Assembly: GCA_963648435.1 (NCBI GenBank)
Contig: CAVJDT010000028.1
Coordinates: forward strand, 1-24,218
Direction of reading: 5' to 3'
From: UMGS75 sp963648435
GTDB taxonomy: Bacteria; Bacillota_I; Bacilli_A; ML615J-28; CAG-313
Length of the DNA stretch: 24,218 nt
Below, piece after piece: positions 15,471 to 24,145 of this stretch. A program made the translations under genes and the position numbers. Numbering within the stretch: position 1 is the stretch's first letter; every line of letters begins with the position of its first letter. The notes beneath the pieces are model-generated. The model had not been told where the DNA came from. It searched no databases and saw only the letters and a program-made list of their open reading frames with translations.

Positions 15471-18400
15471 ATGTTTAAACTTAGAAAAAGAATTTTCTTA
15501 TTTTTAACACTTATTGCTACGGTTCTTTGCGTTGTTGGTTGTGATAACAAAGAAACTGTTCGTATTTATTTTGAACAAAATGAATATGAAGTTAGAATGC
15601 AAACGCACTATCAATTAGAACCTGTGGTAAAAGCTTCTGCTACAGTAAATAAAGCAGAACTTGAACTTGTTTATGAATCTTCAAACGAAGAAATTGCTCG
15701 CTATGTTGACGGAACAATTTATCCTGTCAGCGAAGGAACAGTTGAAGTTAAAGTATATTGGAAAAATAAAGCATCTGTTTATGATAAGGCAGTTGTTAAA
15801 GTTATTAAAGCTGCATTACCAAGCTTTAGAGCTGATGATCCAATTATTGTTCTAAAAGGCGACAAAGGATTAATTCCTCATGAATTGTACTTAAATTATA
15901 CTGATGCTGTTGCGAAATTCTATGCTTTAGATTTAAGTCCTGAAGTTGCAACAATAACTGAAGATGGTATTCTTGATCCTATCGCATTAGGTGAAGGTAC
16001 AATAAGAGTAGTTGTATCTGACTATTCTGGTGAAGAATATGAAACACAAGTATCAATTAAAGTTATTGAATCAGACTTTAATATTACTTATGAACTTGAT
16101 GGTGGAGAAAATGCAGAAAGTAATTTACCAGCATATTGTGCTGTCGATTTACCAATTAAACTTGCTCCAGCAACTAAATTTGGTTACACATTTGTAGGTT
16201 GGAAACTAGTACAAGGTGAAACTGCACAAGTTGTTAAAGAAATTCCTGCAGGTACATATGGTGATATTACACTTATCGCTCAATGGAAATTAACAAATTA
16301 TAGTTTAAATTATGAATTAAATGGTGGAACAGTTGCTACTGAAAATCCTAAATCTTATACAATTAATGATTTAGAAAATCCTATCGTATTAAACCCTGCT
16401 GAAAAAGCTGGTTATACATTCTTAGGATGGTATAATGGTGAAGAAGAAGTTAAACAAATCACTAAAGAAAATGTTGGTAATATGAATTTAGTTGCTAAAT
16501 TTGAAGTAATTACTTATAATATTACTTATAAACTTGGTGATGGTAAAAATGCTGAATCTAATCCTGCAACTTATACTGTTGAAGAATTACCAATCACCCT
16601 TTCTGATCCTTCTAAAGAAAATAATGAATTCTTAGGATGGTTTAAAGGTGAAGAACAAGTTGAAACAATTGAAAAAGGTACAACTGGAGATCTTGAAATT
16701 GTTGCAAGTTGGAAAGAACTTATTTACAACATTTCTTTAGACCTTGCAGAAGGTAAAATCGTTAATGCTTATGCAACACGTGAAGAAATGGTAAATGACT
16801 TCATGAAAGACTTTGGTAAATTTGCAAAAGTTGAAATGACTACACCTGCTCAATATTGGAGTAATGGACAAAAGACTTCATTCTGGAAAGATGCAGAAAT
16901 GTTTGCTAAATGGTCTTGGATCTTTAAAGCATTAATTCCTTTAGCAAAAGCCCAAGGAATTGATACACAATATCTACAAGATATGTTAGCTGATCCAATT
17001 AGTGTTAATGGATATGCTACTCAAAACGTTGCAGTTTACTTATTAGGCATTAATGCTGCAAAGTGGAATGAAACTTATGTAGAAACTTATGGTAAATTAG
17101 CAAGTAAATTTACTACAGTTGATTGTACATCTGATGAAGTTAAGAATAGCTTTGTTGCTTACTGTGGTGTTAAGAGTACTATAAGACCTAATGAAGAATT
17201 TGTATTACCTCTTGCAGAAAGAAAAGGTTACACATTCTTAGGTTGGTATAATGGTGAAGAAAAAGTTGAAAAGATTGAAAAAGGTACTAGTGCTGATATT
17301 TCACTTGTTGCTAAGTGGGAATTAATCAATTACCAAATCACTTATACACTAGATGGTGGATCTTTAATCGGTGCTTATGCAACACGTGAAGAAATGGTAA
17401 ATGACTTCATGAAAGACTTTGGTAAATTTGCAAAAGTTGAAATGACTACACCTGCTCAATATTGGAGTAATGGACAAAAGACTTCATTCTGGAAAGATGC
17501 AGAAATGTTTGCTAAATGGTCTTGGATCTTTAAAGCATTAATTCCTTTAGCAAAAGCCCAAGGAATTGATACACAATATCTACAAGATATGTTAGCTGAT
17601 CCAATTAGTGTTAATGGATATGCTACTCAAAACGTTGCAGTTTACTTATTAGGCATTAATGCTGCAAAGTGGAATGAAACTTATGTAGAAACTTATGGTA
17701 AATTAGCAAGTAAATTTACTACAGTTGATTGTACATCTGATGAAGTTAAGAATAGCTGGAATGAATACTGTGGTGTGAAGACAACTTATACAGTTCTTGA
17801 TGAAGTTAATCTTCCTACAGTAGTAAAAGATAAAGTTATATTCTTAGGTTGGTTCATTGGTGAAGTAAAAGTTGAAAAGATTGAAAAAGGTACAGTTGGT
17901 AATCTTGAATTAGTTGCAAAATTCGATGTTCCTAAATATGAAATAGCTTATGTTCTTGATGAAGGTGTTCTTCCTGAAGGTGCTGCTACTGAATATGTAT
18001 TTGGTAAAGGTCTTGCTGAACTTCCAGTTCCTACAAAAGTTGGATTCACATTCTTAGGTTGGTTCATTGGTGAAGAACAAGTTGAAAGTATTTCCGCAAC
18101 TCAAGAAGGTAAAGTTACATTAACAGCTAAATGGCAAGAAAATGCATCTCATACAATTACATTTGATCCTGCTGAAGGTGTAATGCCTGCTGAATATCCA
18201 AGCAAATTCTATGAAGGTGTTGGACTTGAAACACTTCCAGTTCCTACAAAAGAAGGATTCATATTCTTAGGCTGGTTTAAAGGTGAAGAAAAAGTTGAAA
18301 GCATTTCTGCTGATACAACTGCTGATGTTGCACTTGTTGCTCATTGGGAAGAAAAAGCTGTACAAACTGAATTTACAATTACATATGATCTAAAAGAAGG

Positions 18401-21400
18401 TGCATGGCCAGTTTCTAAGATTACTTCTTATGAAGAAATGGCTCAAGCATTTATGAATGTTTATGTTGAATATATTACAACAGAAAAAGGATACACTGGT
18501 GGTGCTTTAACCCCTGCTGACTTTATGGATGTATCTTATAATTATGGCAATTTAGATGATTTCTTTGATAATGCTAAATATGCTGAATGGGCATGGGTAA
18601 GAACATTTGTTACTGAATACTGTGCTAAAGTTAATGATCAATATAAATCAAATATCGCTGATAAGAATGGTGAATTCCATAACACTATTTTAAGAGGTAA
18701 TGTTCATGGTTTCATTAACCAAAGTAAATGGGATAGTTGGCCAAGAAGTGCTGATTACTCAACAGTTGAATTTGCTGATTTCGAAGCAAAACTTCCTGCT
18801 GGTAAGACAATTGAAGGCCCTACTTCATATGTAGGTGGAACTGAAGTTGTTCTTGTTACTCCTGTTAAAGAAGGCTTTGACTTTGCAGGTTGGTATAGTG
18901 GTGATGTTTTAATTACCGCAATTACTGCTAAGACTACTGGTAACTTAGAATTAACTGCTAAATGGCGTGTTGCATCAGGTGAAGAAAATGTTATTTTCGT
19001 TGGTGCTGAACGTACTTATAAAACTCTTGCTGAAGCTCTAGCTGTTGCTAAAGCTGGCGACACAATTAAAGTTGATGCAGGTACTTATGAAGGCACTACA
19101 ATCACTGTTTCTGGTATCGTTATCGCAGGTGCAAACGCAGGTGTTAACCCTGTTAATAGTACAAGAAGTGAAGAAACAGTATTTGCATCTGATTTATTAG
19201 TTCAAGCAAACGATGTTACAATTGATGGTATCCAAATTACTGGTGCTGCAAGAATTGCCGCAACCAATGTATCAATTGAAAACTTAACAATCGTTAATGT
19301 TCATATTTTTGAAACTCTTCAAAATCCTCAATATGAATCAAATAATGCCCCACTTTACTTCTTTACAACTACTGAAGGAGTTGAGTACAAGAACGTTGTT
19401 ATTAAAAATGTTTTAAATACTAATGCAAAAGATGGTAGACCGATGATCCTTTATGGTGCAAGATTAAATGGATTAACTATTAAGGATAGTAAATTCGTTG
19501 GTGCTAGAAAGAATTATAATGATGGTATTAAAATCGTTGATACAAGTGTATTTGGTATAAAGGGCGATGTTGAAATCGTTGGTAACCATTTTGAAAATTA
19601 TTCACAATATGTATTATGGATTAAAGGTTATTGTGAAGGTAACTATAGTATTCAAAATAACGTATTTGTAAATAATGGTCAAACAACTGGTAGCCATGCT
19701 GCTTTAACTATTGCTAGTTACAAAGGTAGTGATGAAGGTAAAGTTGTACTTGATTTCTTATACAATACAGTAAGAAATAGTTATATGGCAGTTAGAATTG
19801 ACAACGTTGCATCAAGAAATGCTGAAAACTTTGTTGCTCATGTTAACTATAACAAGATATATCAATGTGCTGCTACACACTATGTTAAGAACTCAATGTT
19901 ATTTACAATTGATGCTACAAATAACTATTATGATACAACTCCTGTTGCAGGAATGTTCTTAAGTGCTACTTGGGAACCTTATTATGCAGAAGAAGCTAAT
20001 GTTCCTCTATATGGACAACCATTAACATTTAAGGCTATCAATTATGAATTAGATGGTGGAAAACTTGAAAGTACAGCTCCAAAATCATTTGATTCTGTAA
20101 CTGGCTTAAGTGTACTTCCTACTCCAACAAAAGAAAATAGAATTTTCGTTGGTTGGATGATGAATGGTAAATTTGTTACATCTATTCCTGCTGGTACAGA
20201 TGCTGCAGTTACTCTTACTGCTGTATGGCGTGAAGATGCAATTTATGTAAGTAAAAATGGCGAAAGTTATGCTGTTGCAACAATAGCAGAAGCTCTAGCA
20301 AAAGCAAAAGCTGGCGATAAGATTATTATTCTTGCTGGTGAATATGATGAAAATGTAACAGTTTCCATTGCTGATTTAACAATCGTTGGTCCAAATGAAG
20401 GTGTTAACCCTAATACTGCTACAAGAAAAGCAGAAGCTGTTATTAAAGGTGTTATTACAATTAATTCAAAAGCTACAAACTTAACAATTGATGGTTTAGC
20501 ATTTACAGGTGTTGCAAAAGTTAAAAACGAAAATAATGGTGACACTATTTCTGGATTAATATTCCAAAATAATATTGCTTATGATATGACTCAAACTACA
20601 GCATGGATTTTAAACAGATACATTTCTAATGCATTCTTAGAAATTAAAGTTTCTAGTGGTGCTTCTAAGAATATCCAAATATTTAATAACAAATTTACAA
20701 ATGTTGGTGATATTAACGTTTTAGTTAATAGAATTGAAAACTTAACAGTTGATGGTAACGTATTTAAAAACTTTGGTAGTGATGCTATTCGTGTTGAAGG
20801 TGGATACTGCTATGGTGTATTAGCGTTTACAAACAACTATTTCGAACAAGAAACTGCTGGTAATGGTTACAATGCAATCTTCGCATATTCTATTTCTGGT
20901 AGTGCAGGCGCAACAAAAGCAATCGTTAAAGGCAATACTTTCAAACAAGTAGGTTCAACAAATACAGCAGTTGCTCCTTATAATAATGCTTTAAGTGCTC
21001 ATTTTTATCAAGAATTTAAATTAGACTGGGTAATTGAAGAAAATATTTTTGATCATTGTTCTAATCCTATGTGGTTACGTAACAATGGTGCAACAGCTGA
21101 AATTTGGAGTTGTGTAATTAAGAATAACCAATTCTTAGGTCTTCCACTTGATCATTATTTTGGAAGTTACCAAGGAAATGATACTGAAACTACTAACCCT
21201 CATCTTGCTGTATTTGAAGCTAACTATTATGAAGATAATGAAGGAAATGTTATTTCTGATTTAACTGCTCATGCTGATATGTTCAAACATTTAAGCAGCT
21301 ATGGTACAGCTCTTGCTGAAAAAGCAGCAGTGTCTCAAGCTGAAAAATATGAATTCTGGAAGATTACTTATGATTTAGCAGGTGGTTCTGTTAAAGGTCT

Positions 21401-23840
21401 TGTATATTCTTATCATAGAGAAACTGGTGCTATCGTTCTTCCAGTTCCAACATGGAATATTTATCATGATTTCAAAGGTTGGTCATTAAATGGCACAATC
21501 ATTACTGAAATTCCAGCTGATTCTAAAGGAGATTTACATATCGTGGCTACATGGGAAGAATTAGAAGGTAACCCTGTTACTCTTGAATTTGAATTAAATG
21601 GTGGTAACTGGAATTATGCATCATTTGATGAAATTAGCTTAGATTTAATTAAAGATTATAACGCATATTGTGGTACAAACTACACTCAAGCATCTGTTCC
21701 TGCTAATGCATGGGCTGACATTAATGTTCATACATTCTTCTATAGTGAAGGTATGGCTGAAAAATGGGGTTGGCTTGCTAAATGGTTAGGTGAAGTTGGT
21801 GGAAGTGCTAATAAGAAAGCATGTGCTGAATTATTAAATCATACAACTGCAGCTTCATTCACTGCGGTTAATGGAAACTATCCATATGCGGTTGCTTATG
21901 AATTTAGAGCATTCATGAAAGGCTCTACAGCTTATGAAAATGGTAACTACAAATCTTCAGATTATAGTGATCAATCTTTAAGAGAACAAGTATGGACTCC
22001 ATATCTTGAAACTATTAAAACAACATTAGAAACTACTGAAGGTAAAGAATTAACTCTACCTACTCCTAAAAAACCTTATTTATCATTTGTTGGATGGTAT
22101 GATAATGCTGAATTTAATGGCGAAGCTGTTACAAGTATTACAGTTGGTGCAACAAATCCTAAATATTATGCTAAGTTTGTTGATGAAAACCCTGTTTCTA
22201 GTGTTAATATTAAAAATGCTGTTACAGAAATTAAACGTTTCTCAACATTACAATTAGAATGGGAAGTATTACCTGCTGAGGCAGCTAATAAAGCAGTTAA
22301 ATTTATCTCTAGTGATGAAAAGATTGCTACTATTGATGCTAAAGGTTTAGTAACATTCTTAACTACTGGTACTGTTACAATTAAAGTTGTTTCACTTGCA
22401 AATGATACTAAATATGGTGAAATGACAGTTAATGTATTTGTTCCAGAACACATTGAAGGTGAATATGCAACTAACTCTTATGTTGTTGTAAATGAAACTA
22501 TTTCATTAAATGCAACTATCGTAAGTGGTACAGGCGAAATTGAATGGAAGAGTTTAAATCCTGATGTTGCAACAGTTGAAAATGGTGTTGTTAAAGGCGT
22601 TAAAGCTGGTACAGCAACAATCGTAGCTTCAAAAGTTGGTAATGCTGATGTTAAACTTGAATTCGTAGTAATCGTTCTTGCAGAAGAAGAAACAGGCGTT
22701 GTTAAATTCTTAATGGAACAAAATAATGCTAATATCTTCTTAAGATCACAACTTGGTATTGGTGCAGGTGGTTATGCTTACTATGCTGATATCTTAAGTA
22801 GTGTTTCTAAATTATTATTTGAAGCTTATGAAATTGATAAGAAATACTATACAGAAACTCCTAGTAGATCAAATCATTCAGGTGTAAGAACTGGTGCTTT
22901 AGAATTTATCACTGTTCACTATACTGGTAATATGGCTAAAGGCTCAACTGCAAGTGCAAATGCTAACTATTTCGTAAATCAATCAACTAGTTCATCAATT
23001 CACTATGTAACTGGTAATGATGGTATCTTCTATTGTTATGATGAAAAATATGTTGCATGGCATGCAGGTGATGGTACTTTAACTCCATTTGAATGGATTC
23101 CAACTGGTGTTATGGTAAAAGAAAGTGATCCTTCTCGTCCTGTTGTTACAATAACAGAAAATTCTAAATTTGCAATCAATGGTACTGAATCTACAGTTCA
23201 ATGCCCTAGTGGTGTAACAAGATACTGGGATAGCACATTAGGTAAAGTTGTTGATGGTGCTACAATTGTTCCTACAGAAAGTAGATTCTTAACAGATTTA
23301 GGTCCTGCTGTTAAAGTTGTTGATGGCCAATACTATATTGGTACAACATGGTGGTGTAATAGTCAAGTTATTGAAGGACGCGTATGCTCACTAGGTGGTA
23401 ACTTACATAGTATCGGTATTGAAACTGCATGTAATGAAGGCTCTGACTTATGGTATACATGGCAAAAGACTGCTAAACTAGTTTCTGATTTAATGATTAG
23501 ATATGAACTTGACATCGAAAGAGTTAAAGGTCATAACTTCTTCTCAGCAAAAGATTGTCCTCAACCAATGCTTGAAAATGAAGACGAAATTTGGTGGGAA
23601 TTCATTGAACTAGTTAAAGCTGAAAATACTGCTATGACTACTTATAAAGATTGGACATTTACAATGAAATCAAATAACCCTGATATAGTAGACAATACTG
23701 GCCGTGTTATTGCACAACCTGAATTTGATACATGTGTAACTTACACAGTTACCGCAACAAAAGGTGAAGAAACTAAGACTATCACTTTAGCTTCTATGAT
23801 TCCTAGTATTTACCGTAATCTAGCTCGTGGTGAAAGATAG
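15471..23840 (+). CDS. Giant multidomain surface lipoprotein with B-repeats, beta-helices and C-terminal amidase
   Basis: A 2789-residue exported lipoprotein; lipobox VVGC, lipidated C24. Order: two Ig-like domains (25-200); InlB/Listeria-Bacteroides B-repeats (about 202-1165, pattern ITYxLDGG...GYTFLGWYxGEE...LVAKW); a right-handed beta-helix (about 1166-1520, starting TLAEALAVAKAGDTIKV); a B-repeat (1521-1588); a second related beta-helix (1589-1963); two B-repeats (1963-2240); two BIG2 domains (2241-2403); a helical linker and an Amidase_2 domain with H2483, H2688, K2694 and C2696 in T7-lysozyme spacing, carrying an extra segment of about 107 residues (2535-2642); and an Ig-like tail (2725-2780, MKSNNPDIVDNTGRV). 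Four B-repeats are interrupted by a helical module with a W-x-W motif (W481, W683, W1040, W2099). Two of these copies are identical at the DNA level. The family role is adhesion or glycan binding plus peptidoglycan cleavage; the substrate is inferred, not shown. The reading frame is intact with a TAG stop. Confidence 0.85.
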   Translation: MFKLRKRIFLFLTLIATVLCVVGCDNKETVRIYFEQNEYEVRMQTHYQLEPVVKASATVNKAELELVYESSNEEIARYVDGTIYPVSEGTVEVKVYWKNKASVYDKAVVKVIKAALPSFRADDPIIVLKGDKGLIPHELYLNYTDAVAKFYALDLSPEVATITEDGILDPIALGEGTIRVVVSDYSGEEYETQVSIKVIESDFNITYELDGGENAESNLPAYCAVDLPIKLAPATKFGYTFVGWKLVQGETAQVVKEIPAGTYGDITLIAQWKLTNYSLNYELNGGTVATENPKSYTINDLENPIVLNPAEKAGYTFLGWYNGEEEVKQITKENVGNMNLVAKFEVITYNITYKLGDGKNAESNPATYTVEELPITLSDPSKENNEFLGWFKGEEQVETIEKGTTGDLEIVASWKELIYNISLDLAEGKIVNAYATREEMVNDFMKDFGKFAKVEMTTPAQYWSNGQKTSFWKDAEMFAKWSWIFKALIPLAKAQGIDTQYLQDMLADPISVNGYATQNVAVYLLGINAAKWNETYVETYGKLASKFTTVDCTSDEVKNSFVAYCGVKSTIRPNEEFVLPLAERKGYTFLGWYNGEEKVEKIEKGTSADISLVAKWELINYQITYTLDGGSLIGAYATREEMVNDFMKDFGKFAKVEMTTPAQYWSNGQKTSFWKDAEMFAKWSWIFKALIPLAKAQGIDTQYLQDMLADPISVNGYATQNVAVYLLGINAAKWNETYVETYGKLASKFTTVDCTSDEVKNSWNEYCGVKTTYTVLDEVNLPTVVKDKVIFLGWFIGEVKVEKIEKGTVGNLELVAKFDVPKYEIAYVLDEGVLPEGAATEYVFGKGLAELPVPTKVGFTFLGWFIGEEQVESISATQEGKVTLTAKWQENASHTITFDPAEGVMPAEYPSKFYEGVGLETLPVPTKEGFIFLGWFKGEEKVESISADTTADVALVAHWEEKAVQTEFTITYDLKEGAWPVSKITSYEEMAQAFMNVYVEYITTEKGYTGGALTPADFMDVSYNYGNLDDFFDNAKYAEWAWVRTFVTEYCAKVNDQYKSNIADKNGEFHNTILRGNVHGFINQSKWDSWPRSADYSTVEFADFEAKLPAGKTIEGPTSYVGGTEVVLVTPVKEGFDFAGWYSGDVLITAITAKTTGNLELTAKWRVASGEENVIFVGAERTYKTLAEALAVAKAGDTIKVDAGTYEGTTITVSGIVIAGANAGVNPVNSTRSEETVFASDLLVQANDVTIDGIQITGAARIAATNVSIENLTIVNVHIFETLQNPQYESNNAPLYFFTTTEGVEYKNVVIKNVLNTNAKDGRPMILYGARLNGLTIKDSKFVGARKNYNDGIKIVDTSVFGIKGDVEIVGNHFENYSQYVLWIKGYCEGNYSIQNNVFVNNGQTTGSHAALTIASYKGSDEGKVVLDFLYNTVRNSYMAVRIDNVASRNAENFVAHVNYNKIYQCAATHYVKNSMLFTIDATNNYYDTTPVAGMFLSATWEPYYAEEANVPLYGQPLTFKAINYELDGGKLESTAPKSFDSVTGLSVLPTPTKENRIFVGWMMNGKFVTSIPAGTDAAVTLTAVWREDAIYVSKNGESYAVATIAEALAKAKAGDKIIILAGEYDENVTVSIADLTIVGPNEGVNPNTATRKAEAVIKGVITINSKATNLTIDGLAFTGVAKVKNENNGDTISGLIFQNNIAYDMTQTTAWILNRYISNAFLEIKVSSGASKNIQIFNNKFTNVGDINVLVNRIENLTVDGNVFKNFGSDAIRVEGGYCYGVLAFTNNYFEQETAGNGYNAIFAYSISGSAGATKAIVKGNTFKQVGSTNTAVAPYNNALSAHFYQEFKLDWVIEENIFDHCSNPMWLRNNGATAEIWSCVIKNNQFLGLPLDHYFGSYQGNDTETTNPHLAVFEANYYEDNEGNVISDLTAHADMFKHLSSYGTALAEKAAVSQAEKYEFWKITYDLAGGSVKGLVYSYHRETGAIVLPVPTWNIYHDFKGWSLNGTIITEIPADSKGDLHIVATWEELEGNPVTLEFELNGGNWNYASFDEISLDLIKDYNAYCGTNYTQASVPANAWADINVHTFFYSEGMAEKWGWLAKWLGEVGGSANKKACAELLNHTTAASFTAVNGNYPYAVAYEFRAFMKGSTAYENGNYKSSDYSDQSLREQVWTPYLETIKTTLETTEGKELTLPTPKKPYLSFVGWYDNAEFNGEAVTSITVGATNPKYYAKFVDENPVSSVNIKNAVTEIKRFSTLQLEWEVLPAEAANKAVKFISSDEKIATIDAKGLVTFLTTGTVTIKVVSLANDTKYGEMTVNVFVPEHIEGEYATNSYVVVNETISLNATIVSGTGEIEWKSLNPDVATVENGVVKGVKAGTATIVASKVGNADVKLEFVVIVLAEEETGVVKFLMEQNNANIFLRSQLGIGAGGYAYYADILSSVSKLLFEAYEIDKKYYTETPSRSNHSGVRTGALEFITVHYTGNMAKGSTASANANYFVNQSTSSSIHYVTGNDGIFYCYDEKYVAWHAGDGTLTPFEWIPTGVMVKESDPSRPVVTITENSKFAINGTESTVQCPSGVTRYWDSTLGKVVDGATIVPTESRFLTDLGPAVKVVDGQYYIGTTWWCNSQVIEGRVCSLGGNLHSIGIETACNEGSDLWYTWQKTAKLVSDLMIRYELDIERVKGHNFFSAKDCPQPMLENEDEIWWEFIELVKAENTAMTTYKDWTFTMKSNNPDIVDNTGRVIAQPEFDTCVTYTVTATKGEETKTITLASMIPSIYRNLARGER
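16766..17151 (+). repeat. 386-bp direct repeat, copy 1 (helical module inside a B-repeat)
   Basis: Reading base by base, this segment is identical to 17372-17757. It encodes residues 433-560 of the giant lipoprotein, starting AYATREEMVNDFMKDF and containing AKWSWIF. Flanking sequences on both sides differ from those of copy 2 (VN before and FVAYCGVK after), so the identity stops sharply. The same coding frame is used in both copies. Confidence 0.93.
17372..17757 (+). repeat. 386-bp direct repeat, copy 2
   Basis: Exact copy of 16766-17151, offset by 606 bases (202 codons), encoding residues 635-762. It is preceded by LIG and followed by WNEYCGVKTTY. No transposase, terminal inverted repeat or target duplication accompanies it, so it is an internal coding duplication or gene-conversion tract rather than an insertion sequence. 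Confidence 0.93.
18420..18830 (+). repeat. Diverged third copy of the helical W-x-W module
   Basis: Residues about 984-1120 of the giant lipoprotein. SYEEMAQAFMNVYVEY corresponds to TREEMVNDFMKDFGKF of the 386-bp repeat, and DFFDNAKYAEWAWV to SFWKDAEMFAKWSWI. It again lies between the first strand of a B-repeat (ITYDLKEG) and its FAGWYSGD half. Similarity is visible only at protein level. Borders are approximate. Confidence 0.65.
18968..20031 (+). repeat. Right-handed beta-helix module 1 (paralogous with module 2)
   Basis: Residues about 1166-1520. The N-cap FVGAERTYKTLAEALAVAK followed by AGDTIKVDAGTYEG and GVNPVNSTRSEE matches the start of module 2 almost position by position. Beta-helix rungs follow, with NNVF- and NHFEN-type turns. 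Such folds usually bind or cleave polysaccharides. No lyase active site is recognised. Confidence 0.7.
20236..21358 (+). repeat. Right-handed beta-helix module 2 (paralogous with module 1)
   Basis: Residues about 1589-1963. It begins AIYVSKNGESYAVATIAEAL and continues AGDKIIILAGEYDENV and GVNPNTATRKAEAVI, parallel to module 1. Repeated rungs such as NNKFTNVG, GNVFKNFG, NNYFEQE, GNTFKQVG and ENIFDHCS show the parallel beta-helix periodicity. It is separated from module 1 by a single B-repeat. Confidence 0.7.
21612..22040 (+). repeat. Diverged fourth copy of the helical W-x-W module
   Basis: Residues about 2048-2190. HTFFYSEGMAEKWGWLAKWL has the same spacing from the aromatic pair to W-x-W as the 386-bp repeat. 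It is inserted between FELNGGNW and LPTPKKPYLSFVGWYD, i.e. after the first strand of a B-repeat, as in the other copies. Confidence 0.6.
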
Positions 23841-23911
23841 AATTATGTTTTATAAAATTTATTGTAGCTTTATATAATATAATAAAAGATCAATAAATTT
23901 TCACAAAATCA

Positions 23912-23952
23912 AAAAGCATATCGAAGACTATCGGTCTATAGATATGCTTTTT
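23912..23952 (+). terminator. Intrinsic terminator of the giant lipoprotein gene
   Basis: AAAAGCATATC (23912-23922) pairs with GATATGCTTTT (23941-23951), followed by further T. The enclosed segment can fold an inner AGAC/GTCT helix. The T-rich and A-rich flanks could make it bidirectional. Confidence 0.88.
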
Positions 23953-24077
23953 TTATTAATAAGGAAATTTCATTTTATAAAAAAAAGAGTATATAATTTG
24001 CAAAATATTCCTTTAAATGATAAAATTTTACTATATCAAATATAACACTACTCGCACCCTTATTTACAGCACTACAC
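23953..24077. other. Intergenic region with a weak candidate promoter
   Basis: No convincing coding frame is seen between the terminator of the giant gene and the hairpin at 24078. TATAAT at 23992-23997 with TTCATT at 23969-23974 (17-base spacing) is a weak promoter candidate, which would give a leader of roughly 140 bases before the ATG at 24146. No T-box or riboswitch consensus was recognised. Confidence 0.35.
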
Positions 24078-24113
24078 GCAGTTTTTTAGTATTATCTAAG
24101 AGACTGCTTTTTT
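24078..24113 (+). terminator. Attenuator-like terminator hairpin upstream of the last gene
   Basis: Bases 24078-24089 pair with 24096-24107 over 12 contiguous pairs (two T-G wobbles) with a 6-base loop, followed by six T and then a T-rich stretch. It lies 38 bases before a strong ribosome site and start codon on the same strand, and after the giant gene has already been terminated at 23912-23952. It therefore looks like a leader attenuator or the end of a short transcript. Confidence 0.7.
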
Positions 24114-24145
24114 GTTTTATTTTTAAAAAGAAAGGAGGTGTAGAA

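Noticed and set aside
16766..17757. 386-bp duplication as an insertion sequence or mobile element
   Set aside because: Both copies are in-frame coding sequence within one protein. No transposase, inverted ends or target-site duplication is visible.
16074..18360. Repetitive region as a CRISPR array
   Set aside because: The repeats are B-repeat protein domains of about 70 codons with diverged DNA. There are no short constant repeats with regular spacers.
20267..22453. Minus-strand frames at 20267-20545 and 22166-22453, and plus-strand alternative frames at 15661-15855 and 16012-16197
   Set aside because: All lie inside the intact giant lipoprotein gene and are explained by its codon composition.
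177..23840. Mycoplasma-type genetic code (TGA as tryptophan)
   Set aside because: Tryptophan is TGG throughout and no gene contains an in-frame TGA. yqeK ends in TGA at its rsfS overlap, and reading through it would only extend the protein into rsfS in another frame.
23953..24113. T-box or other known riboswitch leader before the last gene
   Set aside because: A terminator-like hairpin is present, but the T-box core and other familiar riboswitch motifs were not found by eye.
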